From DUPH01 sp035449085 (GTDB lineage Bacteria > Verrucomicrobiota > Kiritimatiellia > RFP12 > UBA1067), in the NCBI GenBank assembly GCA_035449085.1, contig DAOTKE010000021.1, positions 1-30,513 of the forward strand: a stretch of 30,513 bases of DNA, read 5' to 3'. The notes below the pieces were generated by a model, which was not told where the DNA came from, searched no databases, and saw only the letters and a program-made list of their open reading frames with translations. A program made the translations under genes and the position numbers. Positions 24,290-30,513 of this stretch are shown here, piece by piece (within the stretch, counting starts at the first letter, position 1; the number at the start of each line of letters is the position of its first letter).

Positions 24290-25018
24290 ATGAACCCCAC
24301 TGTCACAGGCCGTATCCATTCGATCGAATCGTTCGGGACGCTGGACGGCCCTGGCATCCGGTATGTCCTTTTCTTGCAGGGCTGTCCGTTGCGCTGCCTC
24401 TACTGCCACAATCCCGATGCGCGTGGCGAGTCCGGCGGCACCGTGATGACCGCCGGTGAGGTGATGGCCGACATTCTCACGTACCGCGCCTTCATCGCGC
24501 GCGGCGGCGTTACGCTTTCTGGCGGTGAACCGCTGCTCCAGCCGGCCTTCACCTGCGAGGTGCTCGATGGCTGCCGCGAACAGCGGTTGCACACGGCGCT
24601 GGACACTTCCGGTTCCGTGCCGTTGGCGCGCGCCGCTCCGGCGATCGATCGCGCGGATCTGGTGTTGTTGGACATCAAGGCGTTGGAGGATGACCTCTGT
24701 AAACCGCTGACCGGCGGTGGTTCCGCCAATACGCTGGCGACGCTGGAGTATTGCGAGACCAACGGTAAGGCGGTCTGGATACGCCATGTGCTGGTGCCGG
24801 GGTACACGTTGGACAATGCGCGGCTGGAGCGGCTCGCCGACTATTTGCTGCGTTTCGGCTGCATTCGCAAGACAGAGCTGCTGCCGTTTCACAAGATGGG
24901 CGAGTACAAGTGGAAGGCGCTCGGTTGCCCTTACACCCTGGCCGACACGCGGCCTCCGACCGACGCCCAGGTGAACGAAGCCCGCGCGATTTTCCGACGG
25001 CGCGGCCTCATCCCGTAA
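24290..25018 (+). CDS. pflA: Pyruvate formate-lyase activating enzyme family radical SAM protein
   Basis: A radical SAM protein of 242 residues, the normal length. The cluster motif CPLRCLYC uses Cys32, Cys36 and Cys39. The N-terminus (GRIHSIESFGTLDGPGIRY) and SGGEPLLQ match PflA, which installs the glycyl radical on pyruvate formate-lyase in anoxic cells. The end FHKMGEYKWKALG is likewise of PflA type. No glycyl radical enzyme gene lies in the window. The ATG has no clear Shine-Dalgarno site. It ends 25 bases before the convergent adaptor gene. Confidence 0.92.
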   Translation: MNPTVTGRIHSIESFGTLDGPGIRYVLFLQGCPLRCLYCHNPDARGESGGTVMTAGEVMADILTYRAFIARGGVTLSGGEPLLQPAFTCEVLDGCREQRLHTALDTSGSVPLARAAPAIDRADLVLLDIKALEDDLCKPLTGGGSANTLATLEYCETNGKAVWIRHVLVPGYTLDNARLERLADYLLRFGCIRKTELLPFHKMGEYKWKALGCPYTLADTRPPTDAQVNEARAIFRRRGLIP

Positions 25019-25042
25019 CGCGCGCGGTCGTCGCCAGGCCCA

Positions 25043-26566
25043 TCAGGCTGCGGGACGATCGAGCAGCACCTGGTCGTTCTCGCTGATGCCTTCCGTCACT
25101 TCGACGTAATCGGTCGAGAAGCGGCCGGTCTTGACTTCCCGCTCGATCTGGCCGTCACCCGCGCGCACCTTGCAGAAGCTCTTGCCGTCGCGATTGTAGA
25201 TGCCCTCGACCGGCACATAGAGGACATTCTCAACCTTTTCGACAACGATCTCGACCTGCACGGTCATCCCCGGCGTGAGCCGTTCATCCGCCTCATTGGT
25301 GGAGATATCCGACGCATAGACTTTGGGACTGCTCTGGTCCCACGGGATGATTGGCGTCGAGGCCCCCGAGATGCGCACGATCTCGCCGGTCAACGTCAGG
25401 TCCGGCACGGCTTTGGCGCGGATCACCACCGGCAGGCCGATCTTGATGTGCGAGCGGTACTCCTCCGGAATGTTGACCTGAACCTTGAACTTGGTGACAT
25501 CCGGAATAATGCCGATCGGCTCACCGATGCTCACGTCGGCGCCGACTTTGATCTCCTTCGGCGTATCCCAGCGGTTGCGCCGGTTCTCGCCGTGGATCAG
25601 CATGCCGTCGGCCTGTGCGCGGATCACTAACTTCTCCATGTCGGACTGAATGCCCCGCAGGTCATCGCGATAATCCATAATGAGCTTTTCGCGATTGGCG
25701 ATTTCAATGCGTTTCTTACTGATTTTGGCATTGTTACTCACGATGGTGCGCTGCACGGTCAACTGGCTCTTCATCACCGCCTCTTCCAGCTTTGAGATCT
25801 TTTGCGGATACTCGTAACGCTTGAAGATGCGCAGTTCGTAATAAGCCTTATCCATCGCCTGCTCCGCAGTAGATAGCGCTTTCTCGGCTTCAGCCACTTT
25901 TTTTTCGGCGGCCGTGACGGCTTCGGGCTCCTGAGAAATCGTATCCGTCAACGCTTTCTTGGCCTCATCCAGCGCACGCTTGGCGCTGTCGTAGGCAGTC
26001 GAGGCATCCTGCGTGGCCTGCACCAGATCCTTCTTCTTGCGCGGCGCATCCTCGTCCTTATATTTTTCGTATTGTTCTTGCGCGTCCCGCAACGCATCCA
26101 CCGCGGATTTCAATTCGGTCAGGTTGTCGGCCCGGATCATCTCCAGATCCTGCAGCGCCAGTTTGTAATCTTCTTCGGCCAGTTGCAGCTTGCGCGTGAG
26201 GTCCTTCTCCTGCTCGACAAACCATTCGTCCGACAACTTGAAGATCACATCGTTTGATGAGACCGTCGTGCGGTCTGGCACCAGATCCACCAGCTTGAGC
26301 TGGCCATGACCGCGCTTGCCGTCAAACCGTAACTGCTGGCTCCTAATGGCATCAAGCTGGCCCTCAAGCCGGAAGGCGATGTTGAAGCCGCCGCGCCGCA
26401 CCGTGTAGAAGCGGTCCAGGCTCTCGGTCGCCGGTGTTTTCGTGCGCTCCGCGCACCCGGACAGCAGTGCCATTGCCGCCAGCACCACATACAGTTGGAC
26501 ACGATAGAACACGGATCGCCTCTGTCCTTTCACCGGCTGCGCACGCGGTACGCCAACAGCACTCAC
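25043..26566 (-). CDS. HlyD/MFP-family lipoprotein adaptor with long coiled coil
   Basis: A protein of 507 residues from GTG 26566, which overlaps the secretin stop (GTGA). GTG at 26512 is a strong alternative, as it follows AGAGG at six bases and would begin just before the lipoprotein signal (LLSGC, residues about 34-38). Residues about 90-320 are a long alpha-helical hairpin rich in Lys, Glu and Asp. It is flanked by barrel-sandwich and beta-barrel parts (LVIRAQADGMLIHGE; VQVNIPEEYRSHIKIGLPVVIRAK). Such adaptors link an inner-membrane pump to an outer-membrane channel. No pump gene is nearby, and the partner here is a secretin, which is unusual. Confidence 0.88.
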   Translation of the reverse strand: MSAVGVPRAQPVKGQRRSVFYRVQLYVVLAAMALLSGCAERTKTPATESLDRFYTVRRGGFNIAFRLEGQLDAIRSQQLRFDGKRGHGQLKLVDLVPDRTTVSSNDVIFKLSDEWFVEQEKDLTRKLQLAEEDYKLALQDLEMIRADNLTELKSAVDALRDAQEQYEKYKDEDAPRKKKDLVQATQDASTAYDSAKRALDEAKKALTDTISQEPEAVTAAEKKVAEAEKALSTAEQAMDKAYYELRIFKRYEYPQKISKLEEAVMKSQLTVQRTIVSNNAKISKKRIEIANREKLIMDYRDDLRGIQSDMEKLVIRAQADGMLIHGENRRNRWDTPKEIKVGADVSIGEPIGIIPDVTKFKVQVNIPEEYRSHIKIGLPVVIRAKAVPDLTLTGEIVRISGASTPIIPWDQSSPKVYASDISTNEADERLTPGMTVQVEIVVEKVENVLYVPVEGIYNRDGKSFCKVRAGDGQIEREVKTGRFSTDYVEVTEGISENDQVLLDRPAA

Positions 26567-27903
26567 TTCTTCATCTCGCCCCAGATGGCCTGGTTGTCGC
26601 GGGCGACCTCTTCTTCAATCGCTTGGATCCGCGCACGCAGATCCTCGGTCACGCCGGCCGCCTGTGTTTCGCCCAGCCGGTCAAACGCCCCCGGCTCAAC
26701 CAGGCGCATGGTCATGAAAATCACGATCTGCGAAGTGAACGCCTTGGTCTTCTTGTACTGGAACAGCAAGCCCAGATAGGGAATGTCGGCCAGATAGGGG
26801 ATGCGCTTCTCGGTCTCGCGCTGTTCCTGGCGCATCAGTCCGCCGATGGTGATCAGCTCGCCGTCGTTCGCTTCCAGTTCCGTGCTGGCGCTGCGCACCA
26901 CGATGACCGGCGTCTCAAAGCCGCCGGTGTCCACCGTGCGCGACGAGCTCGACACCTCGGGGTTGACCTTCACGTGAATGCGCGAGCCCGAGATCATCAG
27001 CGGCCGGACGATCAGCTTGACGCCGACATTCTCGAACCGCGTCGAAATGCTCTCGCTGCTGCCGGTGATCGTGCGCGACAGCACCGGCACCTTCTCACCA
27101 GTCATGATGTTGCCGTCGGCGCCCCGCCGGATCACGAGGTTCGGCGAGGAAAGGATGCGCGCACGTCCCCGCTCCTGCAGGAAATTGATCATCGCCCAGA
27201 TTTTGACCTGGTCAAGCCCGACGAACGACCAGAGCCGACCGTCCGAGCCTTTTCCTGCGGAAAAGGTGCGCGTGAGATCCTCGGGCCCCGAGCCGGCGGA
27301 GTTGGGAATCAGCAATTCTTGAAAGATTTTCCGGACCGAGTCCGACTCGCCCATCTTTGCGACGCCCATGTGGATGTCACGTACCAGATCGTCACTAATC
27401 TCCAGTTCGACGATGCGCGCCTCGACCAGCACCTGCGCCACCGGCTGATCCGCCTGCTCCAGAATCTGCTTGAGCTGCGGCAGACGCGACGGCACGTCGG
27501 AAACGACCACGATATCGTCCTCGTCGCTGCGCCCCACGGTGCCGGCCGGCGTCAGAAAGTTCTCCAACAACCGCCGCATGGTTTCCGCAGCGACAAACTT
27601 GCAGCGATAGAAAACCACCTCCAACTGCTCTTTTTCGCTCTTCAGGAACTGTTCGAGCAGGCGCGTGTAATCTGCAGAGTCTGCGGCAGGTTGATTACGC
27701 GCCGGCAGCGAGAACGCATCCTCTTCCCGCTGTTCGGCGGGGGATTCGGCCGCCGGCGCTGCGGCCGTCCGAGCAACCGTGCCGGCGTCTCGCGGCGCAC
27801 GCGTGCCGTTGCGCCGCATCTCGCGTGGCCCCTGTTGCGCGTAGATCACGCCAGCAAGCAAGGCACATAACACCCCGCCCCTTACGGCCCAGAACTCTTG
27901 CAT
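26563..27903 (-). CDS. Secretin-family outer-membrane channel protein
   Basis: A protein of 446 residues with a signal peptide (cleavage likely after VIYA, residue 22) and a disordered Ala/Arg/Glu-rich stretch to about 75. An N-like periplasmic domain follows, then a secretin C-terminal domain. Its signatures are VLVEARIVELE, NVGVKLIVRP, ANDGELITIGGLMR and IPYLADIPYLGLLF, then FMTMRLV near the end. The size is short for GspD or PilQ, closer to CpaC/RcpA. Secretins form large gated channels for pili or protein export. It is not in the Tad operon but between a zinc-ribbon/EIIA gene and an HlyD-like gene. An AAAGG ribosome site precedes the ATG. Confidence 0.93.
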   Translation of the reverse strand: MQEFWAVRGGVLCALLAGVIYAQQGPREMRRNGTRAPRDAGTVARTAAAPAAESPAEQREEDAFSLPARNQPAADSADYTRLLEQFLKSEKEQLEVVFYRCKFVAAETMRRLLENFLTPAGTVGRSDEDDIVVVSDVPSRLPQLKQILEQADQPVAQVLVEARIVELEISDDLVRDIHMGVAKMGESDSVRKIFQELLIPNSAGSGPEDLTRTFSAGKGSDGRLWSFVGLDQVKIWAMINFLQERGRARILSSPNLVIRRGADGNIMTGEKVPVLSRTITGSSESISTRFENVGVKLIVRPLMISGSRIHVKVNPEVSSSSRTVDTGGFETPVIVVRSASTELEANDGELITIGGLMRQEQRETEKRIPYLADIPYLGLLFQYKKTKAFTSQIVIFMTMRLVEPGAFDRLGETQAAGVTEDLRARIQAIEEEVARDNQAIWGEMKK

Positions 27904-27927
27904 ATCGCCTTTCTTGCCGCGCTGCGG

Positions 27928-27943
27928 CCGTCGTTATCGACGG
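27928..27943 (-). other. Intercistronic hairpin before the secretin gene
   Basis: CCGTCG and CGACGG form a six-pair stem around a four-base loop in the 45-base gap between the EIIA-fusion stop and the secretin start. There is no U-tract after it on the minus strand, so it is not an obvious terminator. It could stabilise or process the transcript. Confidence 0.4.
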
Positions 27944-27948
27944 GGAGA

Positions 27949-28782
27949 TTATTTGATCGACCAGCGTGTCGCCTTTGTGAGCGCTTTCCAGAGCTGCTCA
28001 GGCGTCTCGGCCGTGAGGATCATCTCGCGGTTCTGCTCCTTCAGGAAAGTTTCCGTGAGGCCCGACATGAGGCGCAGATAAAACGCGCTGACGGCCGTGG
28101 GGATCGTGATGAAGAAAATGATGTTGCACACATTGCCCGCGTCATCGAACTTCACGCCCTTCTTCGACACGCCGAGCGCGAGCGTCAGGCCGCCGCCCTC
28201 CACACCGCGCACGTGGGGGAAGGCCAGACCGTTCTCCATCGCCGTGCTCAACACCGCCTCGCGTTCCAAGGCCGATTCGACCAGCTTCTCCGCACCGGAA
28301 ACGAAGTTCTTCTGCTCCATCAGCGATGCCAGCTCGGCGATCACCTCGGCTCCGGTCGTTCCTTTAAGGTCCGGCACCATGAGCGATTCGGCCGAAAAGC
28401 GCGAGATGCCTGACTTGCGGGGCTCCGTACGGCTGGGCGTCTCTCCGACCCAACGCGGCGCATCGCTCTCCTCGAACAGAATGCGCGCACAGCTCGGGCA
28501 GTTCTGGATCTGCTTGCAGAGGCGCACCGCCTGCACTTGGCTGATTGGCATGCGCATGCCGCAGATCGCGCAGCACCCGTTATACATCGGCGCCATCACG
28601 ATGTGATCTTTTTTGTAGAGACGCTGGTAGAGCGATTTAATGTCAGGCGGCAGCTTGTCGGTCAATTGATCGATGGAGTTGTTCAGGCTTTCCATGTGTC
28701 GGCCGTCGCCGGTGGTCCGATGCTCATCGCGTATCAGGACCAATTCCTGAAGCTGGTTCAAATGATTGATCAGGCTTTGCAT
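27949..28782 (-). CDS. Zinc-ribbon / PTS EIIA (type 2) fusion protein
   Basis: A protein of 277 residues in two parts. Residues 1-65 are helical (coiled coil). They lead into a four-cysteine zinc ribbon (Cys71-x2-Cys74 and Cys95-x2-Cys98, end CPSCARILF), like the C4 zinc-ribbon proteins of the CT398 type. Residues about 135-277 resemble a fructose/mannitol-type EIIA domain, with LVESALEREAVLSTAMENGLAFPHVRG placing phosphoacceptor His190. EIIA normally takes phosphate from HPr. With no EIIB or EIIC nearby, this is more likely a regulatory (EIIA-Ntr-like) protein. ATG 28782 has AAAGGA before it. It is the first gene of an operon with a secretin. Confidence 0.85.
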   Translation of the reverse strand: MQSLINHLNQLQELVLIRDEHRTTGDGRHMESLNNSIDQLTDKLPPDIKSLYQRLYKKDHIVMAPMYNGCCAICGMRMPISQVQAVRLCKQIQNCPSCARILFEESDAPRWVGETPSRTEPRKSGISRFSAESLMVPDLKGTTGAEVIAELASLMEQKNFVSGAEKLVESALEREAVLSTAMENGLAFPHVRGVEGGGLTLALGVSKKGVKFDDAGNVCNIIFFITIPTAVSAFYLRLMSGLTETFLKEQNREMILTAETPEQLWKALTKATRWSIK

Positions 28783-28862
28783 ACTGTCCTTTCAAGCTGC
28801 AAGAAAGTCGAGTGAAGGCACCAGCCTGCACCCATCCTGCGATTATCGAAATTGTTGGAAGT

Positions 28863-28891
28863 ATTGTGACTGAATTGTGTGTAAGTGTCAA
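28863..28891 (-). promoter_or_regulatory. Sigma-70-like promoter of the EIIA-fusion/secretin/adaptor operon
   Basis: Read on the minus strand, TTGACA (perfect, 28886-28891) and CACAAT (4 of 6, 28863-28868) are 17 bases apart. A start near 28856 would give a leader of about 74 bases before the ATG at 28782. It lies in the 249-base gap that also holds the three hairpins. Confidence 0.6.
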
Positions 28892-28911
28892 CGGCGGGGC
28901 GGGGCGTATCG

Positions 28912-28944
28912 CGGGTGCGCCTCAGCTTGGTTGAAGCGCACCCG
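28912..28944. repeat. Inverted repeat 1 (9-bp stem)
   Basis: CGGGTGCGC (28912-28920) and GCGCACCCG (28936-28944) pair perfectly around a 15-base loop. The first of three adjacent hairpins between the EIIA-fusion promoter and the URO-D gene. Confidence 0.8.
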
Positions 28945-28952
28945 AGAGAGAA

Positions 28953-28988
28953 ATTAGGATTTAGAAATGATCACGCCTAATTCCTAAT
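28953..28988. repeat. Inverted repeat 2 (12-bp stem, one mismatch)
   Basis: ATTAGGATTTAG (28953-28964) pairs with CTAATTCCTAAT (28977-28988), with one mismatch and a 12-base loop. It is AT-rich, in contrast to the flanking GC-rich hairpins. Confidence 0.75.
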
Positions 28989-28997
28989 GGCTCCTTG

Positions 28998-29023
28998 GAG
29001 TGCGGGAACAAGCTCCCGCACTC
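28998..29023. repeat. Inverted repeat 3 (10-bp stem), possible terminator of the URO-D gene
   Basis: GAGTGCGGGA (28998-29007) and TCCCGCACTC (29014-29023) pair perfectly around ACAAGC. It begins 8 bases after the URO-D-like stop on the minus strand, so it could end that transcript. However, the following bases (CAAGGAGCC) are not U-rich. It looks equally like a REP-type palindrome. Confidence 0.6.
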
Positions 29024-29031
29024 ACAACGCC

Positions 29032-30294
29032 TCACTTATAGTAACGGGCGATCTCCTCCTTGGCGATCTTGCACCAGGCCACCGCCCGAGAGGGATCATT
29101 ATGGATCGTGTCGTGATCCTTCATGATGATCTCAAGGCAGCACTCTCTGGCCTTTTCAAGGATGTCACGGATGTCCTTACGGGCGGCATCCTCGTCAAAG
29201 GTGCTGGCCGAAAGGATCGCGGGATTCGGGCGGCAGGAGTAGACATACTTGTCCTGCAGAGCGGCTGCCATTTTGGCGCGGTCGCACGTCGGCGACACAC
29301 TGACGCGCCGGATGTTCGGGATATCCTTGAGCAGGTGCCAGCGTTCGCTGATCGGCTCACAGCAGCCGTAGCAAACCAATCCGAAGCGTTCCATCACCGG
29401 CTTCTGGTACTGCAACACAAACTCGTCAAACAGCTCGGGCGACAACGCCTTGGTGTCCTGACTCTCAAAAAGCGCCCACAGGTCTTTGGCACGTGCCGTG
29501 CCCTGATAATCCTTGGCCGGCAACTGCGTGGTCCAGCCGAAGCCGCCGGAACCGATGTAGTCGCCCTCATTGTTCAAGCTGTAAAGCCCCGCGTTTTCCA
29601 AGAAGGTGATCAAGTCCAAGGTGCCATCCCGCAGAAACGCCATCAGGTTGTGCACGCCGTCCGGATTTTCCCGAATGTCCTGCATAAACCGGTCGAAACC
29701 ACGCAGCTTGATCAATTCACGCGTCAGCCCCAACGACCAATACCATTGCTCGCGCAACTTAACCGGCAATACTCTGTCAAAAACCTCGCGCGCCAGGTGC
29801 ACGACCTCCGTCGTCGCCTCGCGGTCCACCGTGATCGTCTGGAACTGAAGCCCGCTCAAATCATTCAAATCCGTCAGCATTGGCTGGGGTGAGATCGACG
29901 ACGTGTCCGGCCCCCAATACGTCCGCTTGTAGACCCACCCCACTTTGAAACGGCTCTCGACCACCCGGTCGTCCCCCATCTTCTCGCCCCAAAAAATCTC
30001 CTTACGCAGCCGGTGCTCCCAATGTCTTGCCAGGCTGTGCGTGCATTCCAGCGAAGAATCCGGAATGATCTCGCGCCAACTGAACTCAGGGTCGCACAAA
30101 ATCAACGGACGCGCGGGCTGCAACATATTGGTGCGCATCCAAAGCACCTTCTTCTCCGCTTCGATTTGACGCGTGGATAACGACATGACGCGCTCACCCA
30201 GACGCCGCAAAACATCCCGTTCCGCCGGCGTGATGGTGAGGTCTGCGACACGCGTATCCAGCGCCACATGGCCCGGTTGATCATGATCATTCAT
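29032..30294 (-). CDS. URO-D superfamily protein (methyltransferase-like)
   Basis: A protein of 420 residues from ATG 30294, which follows AGGGAG by nine bases. A longer frame (to 30378) has no such site. The protein belongs to the uroporphyrinogen decarboxylase superfamily, TIM-barrel enzymes that include corrinoid methyltransferases (MtaA/MtbA/CmuA types). Features are YGCCEP with Cys308, Cys311 and Cys312, candidate metal ligands, and DIPNIRRVSVSPTCDRAKMAAAL in the C-terminal barrel. True HemE proteins are near 350 residues and carry an N-terminal RPVWLMRQAGR-like motif, absent here. PVC bacteria often have many such paralogues. The substrate is unknown. No corrinoid protein gene lies nearby. 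Confidence 0.85.
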   Translation of the reverse strand: MNDHDQPGHVALDTRVADLTITPAERDVLRRLGERVMSLSTRQIEAEKKVLWMRTNMLQPARPLILCDPEFSWREIIPDSSLECTHSLARHWEHRLRKEIFWGEKMGDDRVVESRFKVGWVYKRTYWGPDTSSISPQPMLTDLNDLSGLQFQTITVDREATTEVVHLAREVFDRVLPVKLREQWYWSLGLTRELIKLRGFDRFMQDIRENPDGVHNLMAFLRDGTLDLITFLENAGLYSLNNEGDYIGSGGFGWTTQLPAKDYQGTARAKDLWALFESQDTKALSPELFDEFVLQYQKPVMERFGLVCYGCCEPISERWHLLKDIPNIRRVSVSPTCDRAKMAAALQDKYVYSCRPNPAILSASTFDEDAARKDIRDILEKARECCLEIIMKDHDTIHNDPSRAVAWCKIAKEEIARYYK

Positions 30295-30403
30295 AACCGA
30301 ACGCTCCCTTCTTTGACGATTTGTTCCCAGACAGAACTGCCGCCCACCGAGGTCGACAGGTGTGACAAGCCCGCACACGGTACGGTTCCGCTTTCACGCC
30401 TGC

Positions 30404-30432
30404 ATTGTACCGGCCGGCTGCCGTTTTGTCCA
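30404..30432 (-). promoter_or_regulatory. Sigma-70-like promoter of the URO-D-like gene
   Basis: On the minus strand, TGGACA (5 of 6, 30427-30432) and TACAAT (5 of 6, 30404-30409) are 17 bases apart. The predicted start near 30397 leaves a leader of about 100 bases to the ATG at 30294. I recognise no riboswitch in this leader. Confidence 0.65.
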
Positions 30433-30451
30433 TTGAGAATAAGAGAAAAGT

Positions 30452-30467
30452 GCCCTGCCACCAGGGC
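30452..30467 (-). terminator. Rho-independent-type terminator of an off-window gene
   Basis: GCCCTG (30452-30457) and CAGGGC (30462-30467) form a six-pair stem around CCAC. U-rich tracts follow on both strands (GTTTTTATTT on plus; ACTTTTCTCTT on minus). It sits upstream of the URO-D promoter, so it most likely ends a minus-strand gene lying beyond the right edge. It may work in both directions. The 46 bases after it show nothing else. Confidence 0.7.
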
Positions 30468-30513
30468 GTTTTTATTTGAACTGGGCTCGCGCGTTGTTTA
30501 TCAGGGAAACACT

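Noticed and set aside
26434..27870. Plus-strand frame of 478 codons over the secretin and adaptor genes
   Set aside because: The opposite strand encodes an unmistakable secretin domain. The shadow frame shows only Arg/His-rich sequence.
1..30513. CRISPR arrays, tRNA or rRNA genes and insertion sequences
   Set aside because: No regularly spaced repeats, cloverleaf-like segments, rRNA-like sequence or transposase motifs were seen by eye in either strand. A covariance-model scan was not possible here.

Overview
The window is about 30.5 kb of GC-rich bacterial DNA with tightly packed operons. Many genes are coupled by 4-nt ATGA/GTGA overlaps. The gene families suggest a member of the PVC superphylum, most likely Kiritimatiellota, Lentisphaerota or Verrucomicrobiota. 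The families are a MoxR/DUF58/transglutaminase cluster, a DUF4175-type giant coiled-coil protein, a URO-D-like methyltransferase, a Tat-signal Gfo/Idh/MocA remnant and a Tad pilus. This placement is an inference from gene content only. No rRNA, tRNA, CRISPR array or intact insertion sequence was seen.

Layout. (1) 1-4540, plus strand: the last codons of a citramalate-synthase-like gene, then MoxR ATPase, DUF58 protein and membrane transglutaminase, joined by 4-nt overlaps. (2) 4527-12921, minus strand: a Tad (Flp) pilus operon. Read 5' to 3' it holds two Flp pilins, a TadE-like, a TadG-like and a second TadE-like protein, a membrane protein of unknown function, CpaB, an FHA-domain TadA ATPase, TadB, and a terminal unknown gene whose start appears frameshifted. 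TadC, TadZ, a prepilin peptidase and a Tad secretin are not in the operon. (3) 13032-19374, plus strand: a secreted glycoside-hydrolase-like protein, then a 1345-residue DUF4175-like protein. Three amino-terminal membrane segments and a beta-rich region precede a very long Ala/Gln/Glu coiled coil. (4) 19375-19875: no intact gene; it holds a decayed Gfo/Idh/MocA oxidoreductase. (5) 19876-23365, plus strand: a three-gene phosphorelay (lone receiver, membrane PAS histidine kinase, receiver-PAS histidine kinase). (6) 23425-25018, plus strand: a secreted esterase and a pyruvate-formate-lyase-activating-enzyme homologue. (7) 25043-28782, minus strand: an operon with a good sigma-70-like promoter, encoding a zinc-ribbon/PTS-EIIA fusion, a secretin and an HlyD-like lipoprotein adaptor. 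(8) 28783-29031: a gap with that promoter and three consecutive hairpins. (9) 29032-30294, minus strand: a URO-D superfamily protein with its own promoter. A terminator of an off-window gene lies near the right edge.

How the parts may fit together. MoxR, DUF58, transglutaminase and DUF4175 proteins are usually neighbours. Here the reverse-strand Tad operon and the hydrolase-like gene lie between the first three and the DUF4175 gene, which suggests an insertion or rearrangement. The least familiar parts are the last gene of the Tad operon, the 14-bp tandem repeat at a TadE start codon, the zinc-ribbon/EIIA-secretin-adaptor operon, and the hairpin cluster at 28.9-29.0 kb.
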